Of a DNA stretch of 64,000 bases, positions 43,945 through 62,400 are shown piece by piece. Every line of letters begins with the position of its first letter. The stretch's first letter is position 1. The stretch comes from Acuticoccus sp963704595 (GTDB taxonomy: Bacteria > Pseudomonadota > Alphaproteobacteria > Rhizobiales > Amorphaceae): NCBI GenBank assembly GCA_963704595.1, contig OY969922.1, positions 4,642,583 to 4,706,582 of the forward strand, read 5' to 3'. The notes beneath the pieces were generated by a model. It had not been told where the DNA came from, did no database searches, and saw only the letters and a program-made list of their open reading frames with translations. The translations under genes were made by a program, and so were the position numbers.

Positions 43945-44376
43945 ATGCTCGAGCAAGAATTAGAGAAACCGTTGATGCGAAGCCCTCTCGATTTCTCGGA
44001 CAAATTGCGCGTCCTCGTGGTCGAGGACGAATACCTTGTCGCGCTGTCTCTGGAGGACGCGTTGGAGGAACTCGGATACCAATGTTCCGGCATTGCCGGG
44101 ACACCTGAGGAAGCCATCGCGGTCGCGCAATCGGAACGTCCGGCGATCGCGCTCGTCGATATCGGCCTGCGCGGCGGCGGTGACGGCGTGAGACTCGCGA
44201 AAGAGCTCCGGGAACGTTTCGAAATCGCCGTCGTCTTTCTGTCCGGGTCGAACGATCCTGAAACCCGGCGGCGCGCCGAAGTGGCCCAGCCGCGGGGTTT
44301 TCTGTCCAAGCCTTGCACGGACGACGAACTGGGCGTCGCGCTCCGGTCGGCACTCGCCGAGCCTCCGCCCGCCTGA
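43945..44376 (+). CDS. Stand-alone receiver-domain response regulator
   Basis: A 143-residue protein made of one receiver domain. VLVVEDEYLVALSLEDALEE holds the acidic pair, ALVDIGLRGGGDGV the phosphoacceptor Asp-72, and GFLSKPCTDDEL the conserved Lys. There is no output domain, so it passes phosphate to or from a kinase, or is a sink. Such regulators in alphaproteobacteria often pair with hybrid or HWE kinases. It precedes the giant hybrid kinase by about 100 bases. An in-frame ATG at 43975 could also be the start. Confidence 0.9.
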   Translation: MLEQELEKPLMRSPLDFSDKLRVLVVEDEYLVALSLEDALEELGYQCSGIAGTPEEAIAVAQSERPAIALVDIGLRGGGDGVRLAKELRERFEIAVVFLSGSNDPETRRRAEVAQPRGFLSKPCTDDELGVALRSALAEPPPA

Positions 44377-44479
44377 CGACATCCTGCCCATTCAAGGCGC
44401 GCCCTTTCGGGCAGAGTTACACTGACACGATCGGGTGAGCGAACGGGCCACCGTCTAATAATTGTTCGGGAGATCACGC

Positions 44480-50276
<5,797 letters not shown>

Positions 50277-50290
<14 letters not shown>

Positions 50291-52397
50291 ACCGTTGCCG
50301 GCCGGAGCCGGAGGCGATTTCCCACGATCGCGATCGGTGGTCGATCTGACCCGGGCCAACCCATTGGAAGACGAAGCCACGGCGCCGGTGCGGCCAGCGC
50401 TTTTACTCGTCGACGACGATCCGCGCAACATCACTGCGCTATCCGGCTTGCTCGCTGGACTCGACGCCGATCTGGTTTCGGCGACGTCCGGGCTGGAGGC
50501 GCTGCGGCTGGTTCTGCAGCGCGACTTCTGCGCTATCCTCATGGACGTGCGCATGCCGGGCATGGACGGCTACGAAACGGTCGCCATCATTCGGCAACGA
50601 GAGAAGTCGCGCAGGATCCCGGTGATCTTCCTGACCGCCTACGACAAGGACGACATGCATGTCGTCCGGGGCTATTCGGCAGGCGCGGTCGACTACGTCT
50701 TCAAGCCGGTCGAGCCGGTGATCCTGCGCGCGAAGGTCTCGGTTTTCATCGAACTGCACAAGCAGGCCGACGAAATCCGGCGCAAGGCGGAACATGAACG
50801 CCAGTTGCTCGAAGAGAATCTTCGGATTCGCGCTGAACATGTTGAAGCCGAGCATCAGCTGCGTTCGACGGAAAAGCGCGAAGCGACCGTTATCCGGTCG
50901 TTGCCGATTGCGGTGTATGAAGCCGAGCTCTCAAGTGAGGGAGCGGTGCGCACATTCCTGCATGACGAGAGCGTCAAGCGTCTGCTCGGCTTCCACGCAG
51001 CGGTTTTTGCGGAAGACACAGAACTGTGGGCGACCCGAATCCATGGCGAGGATATAGATAACGTCCTGAACGCGCTGAAGAACATTCCGTCCGGCGGTGA
51101 CTATTCCGTCGAGTATCGCTGGCGCTGCGCCGACGATGTCTTCCGCTATTTCCTCGACAGGGGTGTGGTGGCGACGGGTGGCAACGGATCCGAATCGCGC
51201 ATTTTCGGCACCATGTTCGACGTTCATGATCGCCGCATGCTCGAGCAGCAGTTGCTGCACGCCCAGAAGATCGACGCAGTGGGCAAGCTGACCGGCGGCA
51301 TTGCTCACGATTTCAACAATATGCTGACCGTAGTTATCGGCAATCTTGATCGCATGCAGCGAACCGAGAACCTGGACGCTCGGACGGCACGCAGGATCGA
51401 TCATGCGCTGCAGGGAGCCCTGCATTGCCGCGACATGACGAAGAGACTGCTCGGATTTTCCCGGCAACAGAGCCAGGCTCCGCAGGCGATCAATCTCAAC
51501 GAACTCATCCATAGCCTGGCTGATCTGCTATCGCGCACCTTGGGCGAGAGGGTTGATATCCGCACGGAATTGGCTGAGGACCTCGCCGCCGTGTACATCG
51601 ACCCGGGGCAGATCGAGGCGGCGATCCTCAATCTGCTGGTCAACGCCCGCGACGCCATGCCCAAGGGTGGCCGGGTTGTGATCCGGACCGCCGAGGCTCG
51701 AGTCGACAATTCCTGGAGAGGGAAAGACCCCGATCTCGCCGCCGGACGCTATGTGCTCCTTCAGGTCGCCGATAGCGGCATCGGCATGTCCGAGGAGGTT
51801 CGGTCGAAAGCCTGCGATGCGTTCTTTACGACCAAGGAAGAGGGGAACGGCACCGGGCTCGGTCTCAGCACGATTCATGGTTTCGTCAAGCAGTCGGGCG
51901 GCGGTCTTGGAATCGAGAGCGCCCCGGGCGCGGGGACAACAATCAGCATCTATCTGCCGAGCTATGCCGGCGCCGCCCACCGACCGTCTGTCACGTCCGG
52001 CGACAAGGGGCACGCGAAGCTGCCCCGCGCCCGCGAGGGAGATGTCATCCTGCTGGTGGAGGACGAGGCTGCGGTGCGCCAGACCGCCGTCAGTGCCCTG
52101 ACCGAGCTCGGCTACCGGATCATCGAAGCCGACACTGCCGCCTCGGCGCTTCAGGCGCTCGGCGCCGCCGAAGACGTTCGCTTGCTGTTTACCGATATCA
52201 TCATGCCGGGCTCGGAAAACGGCTACGAGCTTGCGCTTGAGGCGCAGCGCCGACGCCCGGAATTGAAGGTCCTGTTTACCTCCGGCTACGGTGGTGAAAT
52301 CGTAGCCTCCGCGGGGGAAGACGCCCTGAAGCCTTTCCTGCTGAAGCCATATCGGGACTACGAACTCGCTTGCGCAGTCCGAGACGCACTCGATTGA
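50277..52397 (+). CDS. Hybrid sensor kinase: receiver, PAS-like, HisKA, HATPase, receiver
   Basis: A 706-residue protein. An N-terminal receiver (LLLVDDDPRNITALSGLLAG, Asp-90 in MDVRMPGMDGYETV) is followed by a coiled coil and a PAS-like domain with a PAC end (about 205-325). HisKA has LTGGIAHDFNNMLTVVIGNL (His-344), and HATPase has ILNLLVNARDAMPKGG and TGLGLSTIHGFV. A C-terminal receiver ends it (Asp-640 in FTDIIMPGSENGYE). The first receiver can take phosphate from the giant kinase. Its start overlaps the end of that gene by 14 bases, so the two are coupled and probably act in one phosphorelay. Confidence 0.92.
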
Positions 52398-52434
52398 CGG
52401 GCCGCACGAAGCTCTTGCCGGATGAGTGCGCTGC

Positions 52435-52767
52435 CTAGCGCATCAGGCTTGGCAGGAAGAGCGAAATCTGCGGGATCAGCTTGACCAGGATCAGCGCAAA
52501 GCCCAGGGGCACGTAGAACGGCCCCAGCGCGACGACGGCGCGGTTGATCGACACGTTGCCGACCTTCGCCACCGCGAACAAGACCATCCCCACCGGCGGC
52601 GTCAGCAGGCCGATCATCAGGTTCAGCACCATGATGACGCCGAAGTGTACCGGGTCTACGCCAACCGCCACCGCAAGCGGTAACAACATCGGCGTGAAAA
52701 TGGTAATGGCCGCGTTGGTTTCCATGAAAAGGCCCACCACCAGCAGGAACACGTTGATCTGGCGCAT
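52435..52767 (-). pseudogene. 3' fragment of a TRAP large permease (DctM)
   Basis: About 110 residues matching the last quarter of DctM: NVFLLVVGLFMETNAAITIF, then LLTPPVGMVLFAVAKVGNVS and the usual end ISLFLPSLMR. The first three quarters are missing. It lies just downstream of a DctP fragment in the same direction, in the normal P-(Q)-M order, so a large deletion removed the middle of a third TRAP operon. The 52768-52848 gap holds no gene. Confidence 0.85.
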
Positions 52768-52848
52768 GTCGGCTGTCTCCAGTGGGCTGGGAGGGGTCGG
52801 GCAGACGACGCGGCACCCGCAGGCACCGCGTCGCTCTGGACGGTTGCG

Positions 52849-53280
52849 CTAGTCGAGGTACTGCGAAACCGTGTCAAACACGCCGGGCGCCCAACCCTTC
52901 GCCAGTTCGTCGATCGCGGGGCGCGCTGCCGTCACGAATGCAGCGCGGTCCACGGTGACGCCGGTCATCCCGTGCTCGCTCTCCAGGCTCGAGCAGGTGG
53001 CATCGATCTGCTGCTTTGCCACGTCGTCGCCATAGGCGGCGGCTTCAACGGCGGACTGGACGACGATTTCGCGCATCTCGGGCGTCAGGGAATCGAGGAA
53101 GTTGCTGGAGATGGACCAGTGCCACACCGCCGGCACGTGCGCCGTGTACATGATGTGCGACTGGACTTCGTACATCTTGGCCTGGTTGATGTTGAAGCAG
53201 GGATTCTCCTGCCCCCCGACCACGCCTATCTGGAGCGCCGAGAAAAGCTCGGGATAGGCGACCGGGGTGGGGCTAGCCCC
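52849..53280 (-). pseudogene. 3' fragment of a TRAP binding protein (DctP)
   Basis: About 140 residues of the C-terminal half of DctP: GASPTPVAYPELFSALQIGV, then VGGQENPCFNINQAKMYEVQ and YTAHVPAVWHWSISSNFLDS, ending VFDTVSQYLD. Family similarity stops suddenly at about 53285, where sequence from an opposite-strand KaiC-like gene begins. It has no start codon or signal peptide and is not functional. Confidence 0.85.
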
Positions 53281-53289
53281 AACCGCTGT

Positions 53290-55680
53290 CCAGCGTCACT
53301 GGGCTTCGAGCTCGACAAGCTCATCGAGCACGGCCGGATCGCGATGGAGCACGTCTACGTCGATCCCGCCGAACTCGCGGAGATCGGCGACTACGATCTC
53401 GAGGCACTGTTCCTGCGGGTGGAGGTGGCGATCGACGAGGTCGGCGCCAAGCGCGTCGTGCTGGCCTGGTCTCGGGTGTGGCCGGCTCGGGCAAGTCCTC
53501 TCTTGCCGCGAACTTCGCCTCGGCGGCCCGCGCCGTGGGCGAGCGCGTGGTCTATTTCTCGTTCGACCGCCGATCAGGCGGTGCGCAACATGCGATCGAT
53601 CGGGATCGACCTGAAGACGCCGCTCGAGGACGGCCGCCTGAAATACGTCGCCGTCCGGCCGACCTTCTACAGTCTGGAGATGCACCTCGCCATCATGCTG
53701 CGCGAGGTGACCCGGCACGACCCTTCCGTCGTCGTGCTCGACCCGATCTCGGCCTTCATGGAAAGCGGGGACCGGATCGAGGTGGCAGGCCATGCTGCTG
53801 CGGATGGTCGACGCGCTGAAAAGCAGGGGCATCACGGCGGTCTTCACCAACCTCAGCCACGGCGAGCAGATCGTCATCACCGATGCCGGGCTGAGCTCGC
53901 TCATGGATGTGTGGATCCTGATGCTGAACCGCGAGGTCAACGGCGAATTCAACCGGGAACTCCACCTGCTCAAGGCCCGCGGCACCTCGCATTCCAACCA
54001 GGTCCGCGAATTCGTCATGGGCAAGGATGGCATCAGACTTCTGGAACCCGACCTCGGCGAAACCGGCGCCCTGACCGGATCGGCTCGCAGGGCCGAGGAA
54101 GCCCGGTTGCGGCGAAACGAGCGGGAGCGCATCAATTCGGTCACCCGGCGCGAGGCCCAGATCGAGCAACGCCGCCGCAAGGTGGCCGCGCAGATCGAGG
54201 CGTTGCAGGCCGAGCTGCAGGCTTCTGGAGGCGGAAGAAACGCTGCGCGCCATCCGCGAGGGCGAGGTCGACGCACTCGTGATCGGCGCCGCTGACCGGG
54301 AGCAGGTGCTGAGCATCGGCGGCGATCCCGAGGCCTTCCAGAGCTTCGTCCACGGCATGGAAGCCGGGGTCGCGGTGATCGGCGGGGACGGTGGGTTGCT
54401 CTATGCGAACGGCGCCTTCGACCGGCTCACGATGCAGGGCCGGACCTGGCCCGGAGTGAGCCTGACCGAGATCTTCGACGCCGATACCGTCGAAGTCCTG
54501 ACCGAGGCCGTGGGCTCCGGACAGGACGTAAGCCGGGATGTCCAGATCAGGGTCGGCGCAGAGCGCGCCACGCGCATCGTCAAGCTGTCCACGCGCGCAC
54601 TTCAGCTGGGTCTCGTGCGGGGGACCGCGCTCACCCTCACCGACATGACCGACCGCATCCTCGCCGAGCGCGAGGAACAGGCGGAGCGGTCGGCCCGGGC
54701 GATCATCGCCTCGGCGAACGAGGCCGTGCTGGTCTGCGACAGATCGGGCACGATCACGCATGCGAATGCGGCTGCACACGCTCTCTACTCCGGCGAACGG
54801 GTCGGCGGCCAGCTGGCCGAGCTGGTCCCGCTGACCTTCGTGCATCCCTCCGGCCTGACCGGAACGGAGGACCTCCTCGATTTCGCCGTGGCCGGGGACG
54901 CCATCCAGGGGCTGGAGGCGGTCGCGCCGCTGGCGCCGGGTGCCAAGGACTTCCTCGTCAGCGCCGCGCCGCTGCGCGGGTCGGAGGACGAGGTCAGCGG
55001 CGCCTTCGTCACGATGGTGGATCTCAGCCAGCGCAAGGCGAGCGAGCGGCGTCAGACCCTCCTGATGCGAGAACTCGACCATCGGGTGAAGAACACGCTG
55101 ACGCTCGTCCTCGCGATAAGCCGCAGGACCCTGAAGAGCTCAGCGCACCTTCGACGACTTCCAGTCCGTGTTCACCGCGCGGATCCAGGCCCTCGCCGCG
55201 ACGCACAACCTGCTGGCCGAACGGTCGTGGGAAGTGCTTCCCGTTCGCGACATCGTGGAGGCCGAGCTCGCGCCCTTCGTCGAGTTCGAGCGGTCCCGCG
55301 TCGAGGTCGACGGACCGCACGATCGCATCCAGCCCCGTGCGGCGATCGCGCTCGGCCTCGTCGTCCACGAACTTGCGACGAACGCGGTGAAGTACGGCGC
55401 GCTCGCCCATGAAAGCGGAAGCCTCAGGATCAGCGGTCTGCCGCAGGCCGATCCGGATGCGCCCTTGAGGCTCGAATGGCGCGAGGTCGCGGGACGCATC
55501 GTCACGCCGCCGGAGCAGACGGGCTACGGTTGCACGGTGATCGCGCATTCTCTGCAATATGCCACCGGCGGGGGCGCGGATCTGCGCTTCGAGCCCGAGG
55601 GCATCGTCTGCAAGATCTCCATTCCCCGGATCGACGTCATTCCCGCGCAGCCGGACACGCCACTGCCCGCCCGCTCTTAG
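53290..55680 (+). pseudogene. Remnant of a KaiC-like ATPase fused or adjacent to a PAS-HWE histidine kinase
   Basis: The reading begins inside a KaiC domain (FELDKLIEHGRIAMEHVYVD), jumps near 53466 to the second-domain Walker A (VSGVAGSGKSSLAANFASAA), and goes on with RNMRSIGIDLKTPLEDGRLK and SRGITAVFTNLSHGEQIVIT. After a coiled coil it enters two PAS domains (about 54330-55020) and an HWE kinase with MRELDHRVKNTLTLVLAISR and VVHELATNAVKYGALAHESG. The frame shifts near 53466, 53575, 53788, 54222 and 55140. The 5' end is missing and about 100 residues between the two KaiC domains are deleted. This is genuine decay, not merely read error. KaiC-like ATPase and HWE kinase are a known pairing in proteobacterial light or stress signalling. 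Confidence 0.8.
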
Positions 55681-55889
55681 TTTCTGTCCAAGGGGACCTG
55701 TCGCCTTCTGCGCGGGGGGCAACCAGCGTCGCACCGCGGGCTGCGTCCCGCGCGCGACTGGAGAGGTGCCAAAGGGCCGCCACCATCCGACTTACCGACT
55801 GCGGCCCCGCGAGTTTGCGACGAATACCAATCCGGCGCACCTCCAGTCCCAGTACTCAGGTACGAGATGCCTTCGCTAGTGGGGCAGGA

Positions 55890-56230
55890 AACTGCGATCA
55901 ATGTCGAAGCCGCAGGCGGCCGGCTCTCAGCAGCAGGCTCGATTCACCACTGCTCGTGGAATCGGCGCACCTCGGCGAGGAACGTGTCGCGTGGCCAGTC
56001 CTCGGCTTTGCCGGTGTGCGAGGCAGGAGGTGTAGCCGTCGAGGCGGACGTTGAACGTCTTGCCGCACGCCGCATGGCCGGTGAGCAGTTGCTGCTTGAA
56101 GGAGGGCTCTCCCGCGGTGGCGAGCAGCGTCGGCAGCATGTCCTCCAGCGAGAGGATCTCGTTCGAGATCTGGCCACCTTCGAGTCATCCGGCCCACCCT
56201 TCGTGAGGTCGGCAGAATGGGGGGCGCCAA
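55890..56230 (-). pseudogene. 3' remnant of an arylsulfatase gene, frameshifted
   Basis: In one frame MLPTLLATAGEP, then FKQQLLTGHAACGKTFNVRL and DGY match the C-terminal part of AslA-type arylsulfatases. Downstream the similarity continues in another frame (LTGKAEDWPRDTFL-like). The rest of the gene is missing. The 5' end of such a gene lies as a remnant at 14.0-14.2 kb. The gap 55681-55889 next to it contains no gene I can support. Confidence 0.65.
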
Positions 56231-56431
56231 GGTTCACACTGACCCTTAGTGTATATTCGCTTCACATGCCCAGACCAAAGGGCCTGAAAACTTTAAAGGC
56301 GGCCTCTCTTACTTAAACGCATATTGACAGTTGTACATAAAATGCGACTGTGCGGCCAATTCTCGTTTGGCCAAATCCCCCCACTTGGCGGCGCGCGTGT
56401 CCCACCCGCCCCCTCGAAAGCAGTCCACGCC

Positions 56432-59400
56432 ATGACGGTCCGGGTTGTATCGCTTAGCTCGGTCGCCTCGGCGCCCGGAGTCCTCACCGTCGGTCAGTCG
56501 GTGACATTCATCGCTCAGACCAACCGCCCCGTCGTCGTGGAGGGCATCCCGACCCTCATCACCTCCGATGGCCAGGTCGCCTTCTACGTCGCGGCGCTGT
56601 CCACCCCGACGGCCCTGGCGTTCCGCTACACGGTGGGGCTGGGGGACACGTCGTCCGACCTCACCGTCGTCGCCATGACGACCAATGGCGGCTCGATCAC
56701 CGGGGAAGCGAAGCTCTTCCTCGAGGCCCCGAAGCAGTATGACACTGGCGACGCGCCGAGGGACATCGCCGTGGCCGACGTCAACGGCGACGGCAAGCTC
56801 GACCTCGTTACCGCGAACGAAGGCGACAACTCCGTTTCGGTGCTCCTGGGCACCAGCCCCGCGCTCAGCTCGGTGACCGGCAACTTCGGCTTCACCGACG
56901 CAAAGCACTATGACGCCGGGCCCCGCCCCAGCTCGGTCGCCATAGGCGACCTCAACAACGACGGCAAGCTCGACATCGCCGTCACCAACCTCCTGGCGGA
57001 CACGGTGACGCTCCTCAAGGGCGATGGCCAAGGCGTTTTCGAAACACTGCAGCCCAGCGACCCGACGGGGGCCGGGCCCGTCTCGGTCACCGCCGCGGAC
57101 CTGAACGGCGACGGCAACCTCGACCTCGTCATCGCCATCAACAACCGGAAGGTGTCGGTTCTGTCCGGCGACGGCCGCTTCAACCTCAGTACCGGCGTCA
57201 CCCACGGCGTCGGGTCCTCGCCTGTCGCCTCCGCCGCGGCCGACATCGACGGGGACGGCGATGTCGATGTCTTCGTCGTCAACAAGAACGGCAGCTCCGT
57301 CTCGGTGCTGCTGAACGACGGCAGCGGCGGGTTCGGGAGCGGCGGGAGCCTGCGCGTCGGCGCCTCGCCGACTGATTTGATCGCCGTGGACGTGAACGAC
57401 GACGGCGACATCGACCTCGTCATCACCAACAGCGGCGACGACACCGTCTCGGTGCTGCTCGGCGACGGCGCCGGCGGCTTCGCCCCCGCCATCGTCTCCA
57501 TCGCACCGGATAACCCGCTCGCCGTCGACGCGGGCGACGTGGACGGCGACGGGACGATTGATCTCGTCGTCGTCAGCGACGACGGCGTGTCCGTCCTCTC
57601 GGGCCGGGGCAACGGCAGCTTCGGCCTGCCCGAGACGTGGTCGGCCGGCGGTCGCCCCACCGGCGTCGTCGTCGCCGACTTCAACAAGGACGGTCTGGCC
57701 GACATTGTCGTCACCAACGGCAACGACGACACCGTGTCCGTCTTCAAGAACACCTCCGATCGCGAAGAGAGCCTGCTGCTGCCGACCATCGTCCTCAATG
57801 CCGGCACCGTCACCGGCTTCGTGATCGACGGCGGGGTGCCGAGCGTGATCGACCGCGGCGCCACCACGGGCACCTTCGGCGCCGGCGCGACCCTCGAGAT
57901 CCGCATCGTCTTCAGCGAGGCCGTGATCGTCAGCGGCGTGCCACAGCTCACGCTGAACACCGGGGGGACCGCCACCTACGTCAGCGGCTCCAGCACGGAC
58001 ACCCTGGTGTTCACCACCACCGTCGCCGCCGGGCAGAACGCCACGAACCTCGGCGTGACCGGCCTGACGCTTCCCACCGGCGCGCGCATCGTCGATGAAA
58101 GCGGCAACCACGTCTCCCTGGCCGAGGCGCCCGGGACCATCGGCGGCGTCATCGTGGACACGGCGCCCCCCACGGTCGCGGTGGACGACGACGCCTCGCC
58201 CGACAGCGGACGGTTCGGCGTCGGCCAGGTCGTCACCATCACGATCACCGGCAACGAGAAGCTCTTCGTCACCGGCACGCCGACCCTGACGCTGAACAAT
58301 GGCGGTGCCGCCGTCTACGTGTCGGGTTCCGGCGCCGAGGACCTCGTGTTCCGCTACACCATCGGCGCCGGGCAGGACACCGCCGAGCTCGCCGTCACCG
58401 GCGTCGACCTGTCCGGCGGCGCCATCCGCGACCGCGCCGGCAACGACGCGGTCCTGACCGGCGCCAGCGCCACCTTCGCCGGGCTGAACATCGACACCAC
58501 GACCCCGGTCGTCGTCGACATCGCGACCTCCCCCGGCTCCGGCTCGTTCGACGTCGGCCAGACCATCACCTTCACGCTGACCCTGAGCGAGGCGGTGAAC
58601 GTGGTGGGCAGCCCGGTGCTGCAGCTCAACGACGGCGGCGTCGCCACCTATGTCGGCGGCGACGGAACGACGAGCCTCGTGTTCAGCACCACGGTCGCCG
58701 CCGGGCAGAACGCCGCCGCGCTTGCGGTCACCGGCGTGACCCTGCCCGCAGGCGCCTCCATCCGCGCCGCCACGGTCAGCGCCCCCGACGCCTACCTGGC
58801 CTCTGCCACGGAAACCTTCGACGCCGTCAGCGTGAACACGTCCTTCCCGTTCGTGGAAGCTCTCGTCGCGATCCCGGGGGACGCGGTCTTCGGCGCAGGT
58901 GCCGTCGTCACGCTGAACCTCGTGATGAGCAAGGCCGTGACCGTGTCGGGCGGCATACCGACCCTGACGCTGGACGACGGCTCGGTCGCCACCTACGTCT
59001 CCGGCTCAGGCACGGACAGGCTGGTCTTCACGAGCGTGGTCGCCCCCGGCCAGACCTCGCCCGACCTCTCCGTCACGGCGATGAACCTCAACGGCGCCGT
59101 CATCGCCGATGGGGCCGGGCGGCCCGCGGGCCTCGCGGGCGCCGTCGGCAACCCGGAGGGCACGCTCGTCATCGACGCCGGGGCCGTCACCGTCACGGAG
59201 ATCGAAGCGACGACCGCGGAGACGGGGCCGCTCGGGATCGGGGACGTGGTGACATTCACCGCCACGGTGGACCGGGCCATCGTCGTCACGACGACGGACG
59301 GCGCCCCGACGCTCGCGCTCAGCGACGGCGGCACCGCCACCTACGACGCCGCCGCCTCGACCGCGACCACGCTCGTGTTCCACCACACGGTGGCCGCCGG

Positions 59401-62400
59401 ACAGAATGCGGCGAACCTCGCGGTCGACGCCCTCGTCCTGAACGGCGCCACCGTCGCCGTTCCCGACACGCCGCTGACGCTCTCGACGCCGTCGACCTAC
59501 CACTATGGCAACTACCCCAATCCTTCGGACAGCACGACGATCGCCGACCTGGACGGGGATGGCATCTCCGACATCGTGATCTCGAACTACGGCGCACTGT
59601 CCATCCTTCTGGGCGATGGCGGTGGCGGCTTCCTCGCGCCGATCACCTACAGGCCGGAACACGCGGGCGGGACGATCTTCGTGGCTTCCGGGCCCGCCGT
59701 GGTCGCGGACGTGAACCGGGACGGCAATGCGGACGTCATCGTTCCGTCGTCGAACACCCGCGGGATCTTCGTGTCGCTCGGCGACGGCGACGGCAACCTC
59801 GGCGTCCCGACTTTCCTCGATACGACGTACGAAGGCGGGCCATACCCCAAATCGGCGGAAGCCTTGACCGTCGCCGACCTGAACCGGGATGGCGCGCTCG
59901 ACATCGTGGCCGGGACCGGCAACTCCTACTACGGGACCGGCCACGCCGTCTTCGTCATGTACGGCGACGGCGACGGCGGGTTCGGCGTGGCGACGCCCTT
60001 CGCCGCGGGAATGGCGGCCAATTCAATTGAAGTGATCGACATGGACGGCGACGGCCATCTCGATGTGGTCGCTGCGGGTGGCGTCGCCCAGGGCGTGCTC
60101 GGCCGCGTGGAAGTCATGTACGGCGACGGCAATGGGGGCCTGAGCGCCGCCACAACCGTTTTCACGGGCCGCAGCGAATGGCCAGGCCAGGTGGTCGTCG
60201 CGGACCTGAACGGGGATGGCAGGCTCGACGTCGCGGCCGTGGACCACAACGACAACACGCTCTCCTTCGCGCTGGCCGATGGCAGCGGCGGCTTCGGGCC
60301 CGTCGCCAGCCTCGCGACAGGTATCGAGCCCTCCGACCTCGCGGCGGTGGACGTGAACGGCGACGGCAAGATCGACCTCGTCGTCCCGAATACGCGCGGC
60401 GGCGACCTGCAGGTCTTCCTCGGGAACGGCGGCGGCGGTTTCGCCGCCCCCGTCAGCTTCGAGGCCGCGTCCGGGCTCATCCAGCGGCTGGGCAGCGTCG
60501 CGGCCGGAGACCTGAATGGCGATGGCCGGCCGGATTTCGTCGGTACGGAGTGGTACTCCGGAAACGTCTTCGTGCTGCTGAACGAGACCCTTTCGCCGAA
60601 CGTCTTTGACCCCGGCGGCGCCGCCACCGCCCCCGGACGCCAGACGGGCCTCGTGGTGGACACCAAAGCGCCCATCATTCTGTCTGAGACCTCGAACCCC
60701 GGCCGGGGCGTCTACGACGTCGGCCAGACCATCACCCTCACCCTCACCGGCGACGAGCCGCTCTTCGTCACCGGCGCCCCGGTGCTGACGCTGAACAACG
60801 GCGCCACCGCCACCTATGTCGGCGGCTCCGGCACCGCGAGCCTGCAGTTCCGCACTACAGTCGCCGCGGGCGGGGACGCCGCCACCCTCGCCGCCACCGG
60901 CGTTACTCTCCCGATCGGCACGACCATCCGCGACGCCGCGGGCAACGACGCCGACCTTTCCGGCGCGCCTGCCAGCTTTCCCGGGCTCTCGATCGTCACC
61001 ACGCCGCCGCGCGTTGTGTCGGTGACCGCGAACCCGGCCGACGGCGCACTCGGCGCCGGGGCCGTCGTGACGCTGGAGGTGGAGCTGGACAAGATCGTCG
61101 CCGTCGCGCGCGGTGTTCCGACCCTGACCCTCAGCAACGGCGGCACGGCGACCTACCTCTCCGGCTCCGGCACGGACACGCTGCTGTTCACCACCACGAT
61201 CGCCACCGGCCAGTCGACGCCGGACCTCGCCGTCACGGCGATCAACCTGAATGGCGCGGGGGTGACGGACCTTCGCGGCCAGGCGGCGAACCTCGGCGGC
61301 GCCGTTGGCAACCCCGCCGGTGTCCTCGCCGTGTCGGCGCCGGCCGTGACGATCGTCGAGATCGAGGCGACGCCCTCGGTCGTCGGACCGCTCGGCGCCG
61401 GAAGCAAGGTGACGTTCACCGCCACGCTCGGCGGAGCGGTGACAGTCTCCGGCACGCCCACGCTGACGCTGAACGACGGCGGCATTGCCACCTACGACGC
61501 GGCCGCCTCCACCGCGACGAGCCTCGTCTTCCGCCACACGGTGCTGGCGGGGCAGAACACCGCCGACCTCGCGGTGACCGCGCTCACCCTCAACGGCGCG
61601 AGCATCGCGGCGCCCGGAAGCCTGGCCTTCGGGGCGCCCACGGGCGCCGCGACCGATCTCGGCAACGCGGCCGGAAGCACCTTCGCGGACGTGAACGGGG
61701 ATGGCAGGCTCGACGCGATCGTCACGATGGACGGTTCCTACCAGGTGTCCGTGATGCTCGGCGCCGGCGGCGGGTTCGGCCCCGCCACGGCCTACGACCT
61801 CGGCCCGCTCGACGGGCCGCCCGTGATTTCGGGCACGTCCGGCGGGCAGGTCGTCACGGAGGACGTGAACGGGGATGGCCGGCTGGACCTGATCGTCTCC
61901 GATCAGGGCCAGGGCACGGTGTCGCTGCTGCTCGGCACCGGCGCAGGCGCGTTCGCCCCGGCGACCACCGTCCGCCACGACGCGAGCGGCCTCCCTCCTC
62001 ACGCCGTCACGGTCGCGGACGTGAACGGGGACGGCAATGCCGACATTCTCGTCGCCGGCGTCACCGCCGTGACGCTGATGCTCGGCGACGGCGCCGGCGG
62101 CTTCGGCGCACCGGGCAGCTACGAGATGGGCTTCGGCATCGAAGGGCTCGCCACGGCCGACGTGAACGGCGACGGCCGGCTCGACCTCATCGCCGCGTTC
62201 GGCGGCGACTCCTCCAATGGCGACTTCAATAACGGCGGCGTGTCGGTCCGGCTCGGCAATGGCGGCACCGGATTCGGACCCTTCGTCAGCCACTTCGAAA
62301 GCGCCGTTGGTTACGCGGCGGGGCAAGTGCCGAACGCGGTGATCTCGGCCGACGTGAACCGCGACGGCAGGGCGGACATAATCGTCGCCAACTATCTCGG

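Noticed and set aside
56323..56434. TTG at 56324 as start of the giant protein
   Set aside because: It lies in TTGACA, which looks like a -35 promoter element, and the extra residues are not conserved-looking; the ATG at 56432 begins the first domain.
56309..58111. 600-codon minus-strand frame rich in Asp, Val and Gly
   Set aside because: It is another antisense shadow of the repetitive RTX gene; length comes from high GC.
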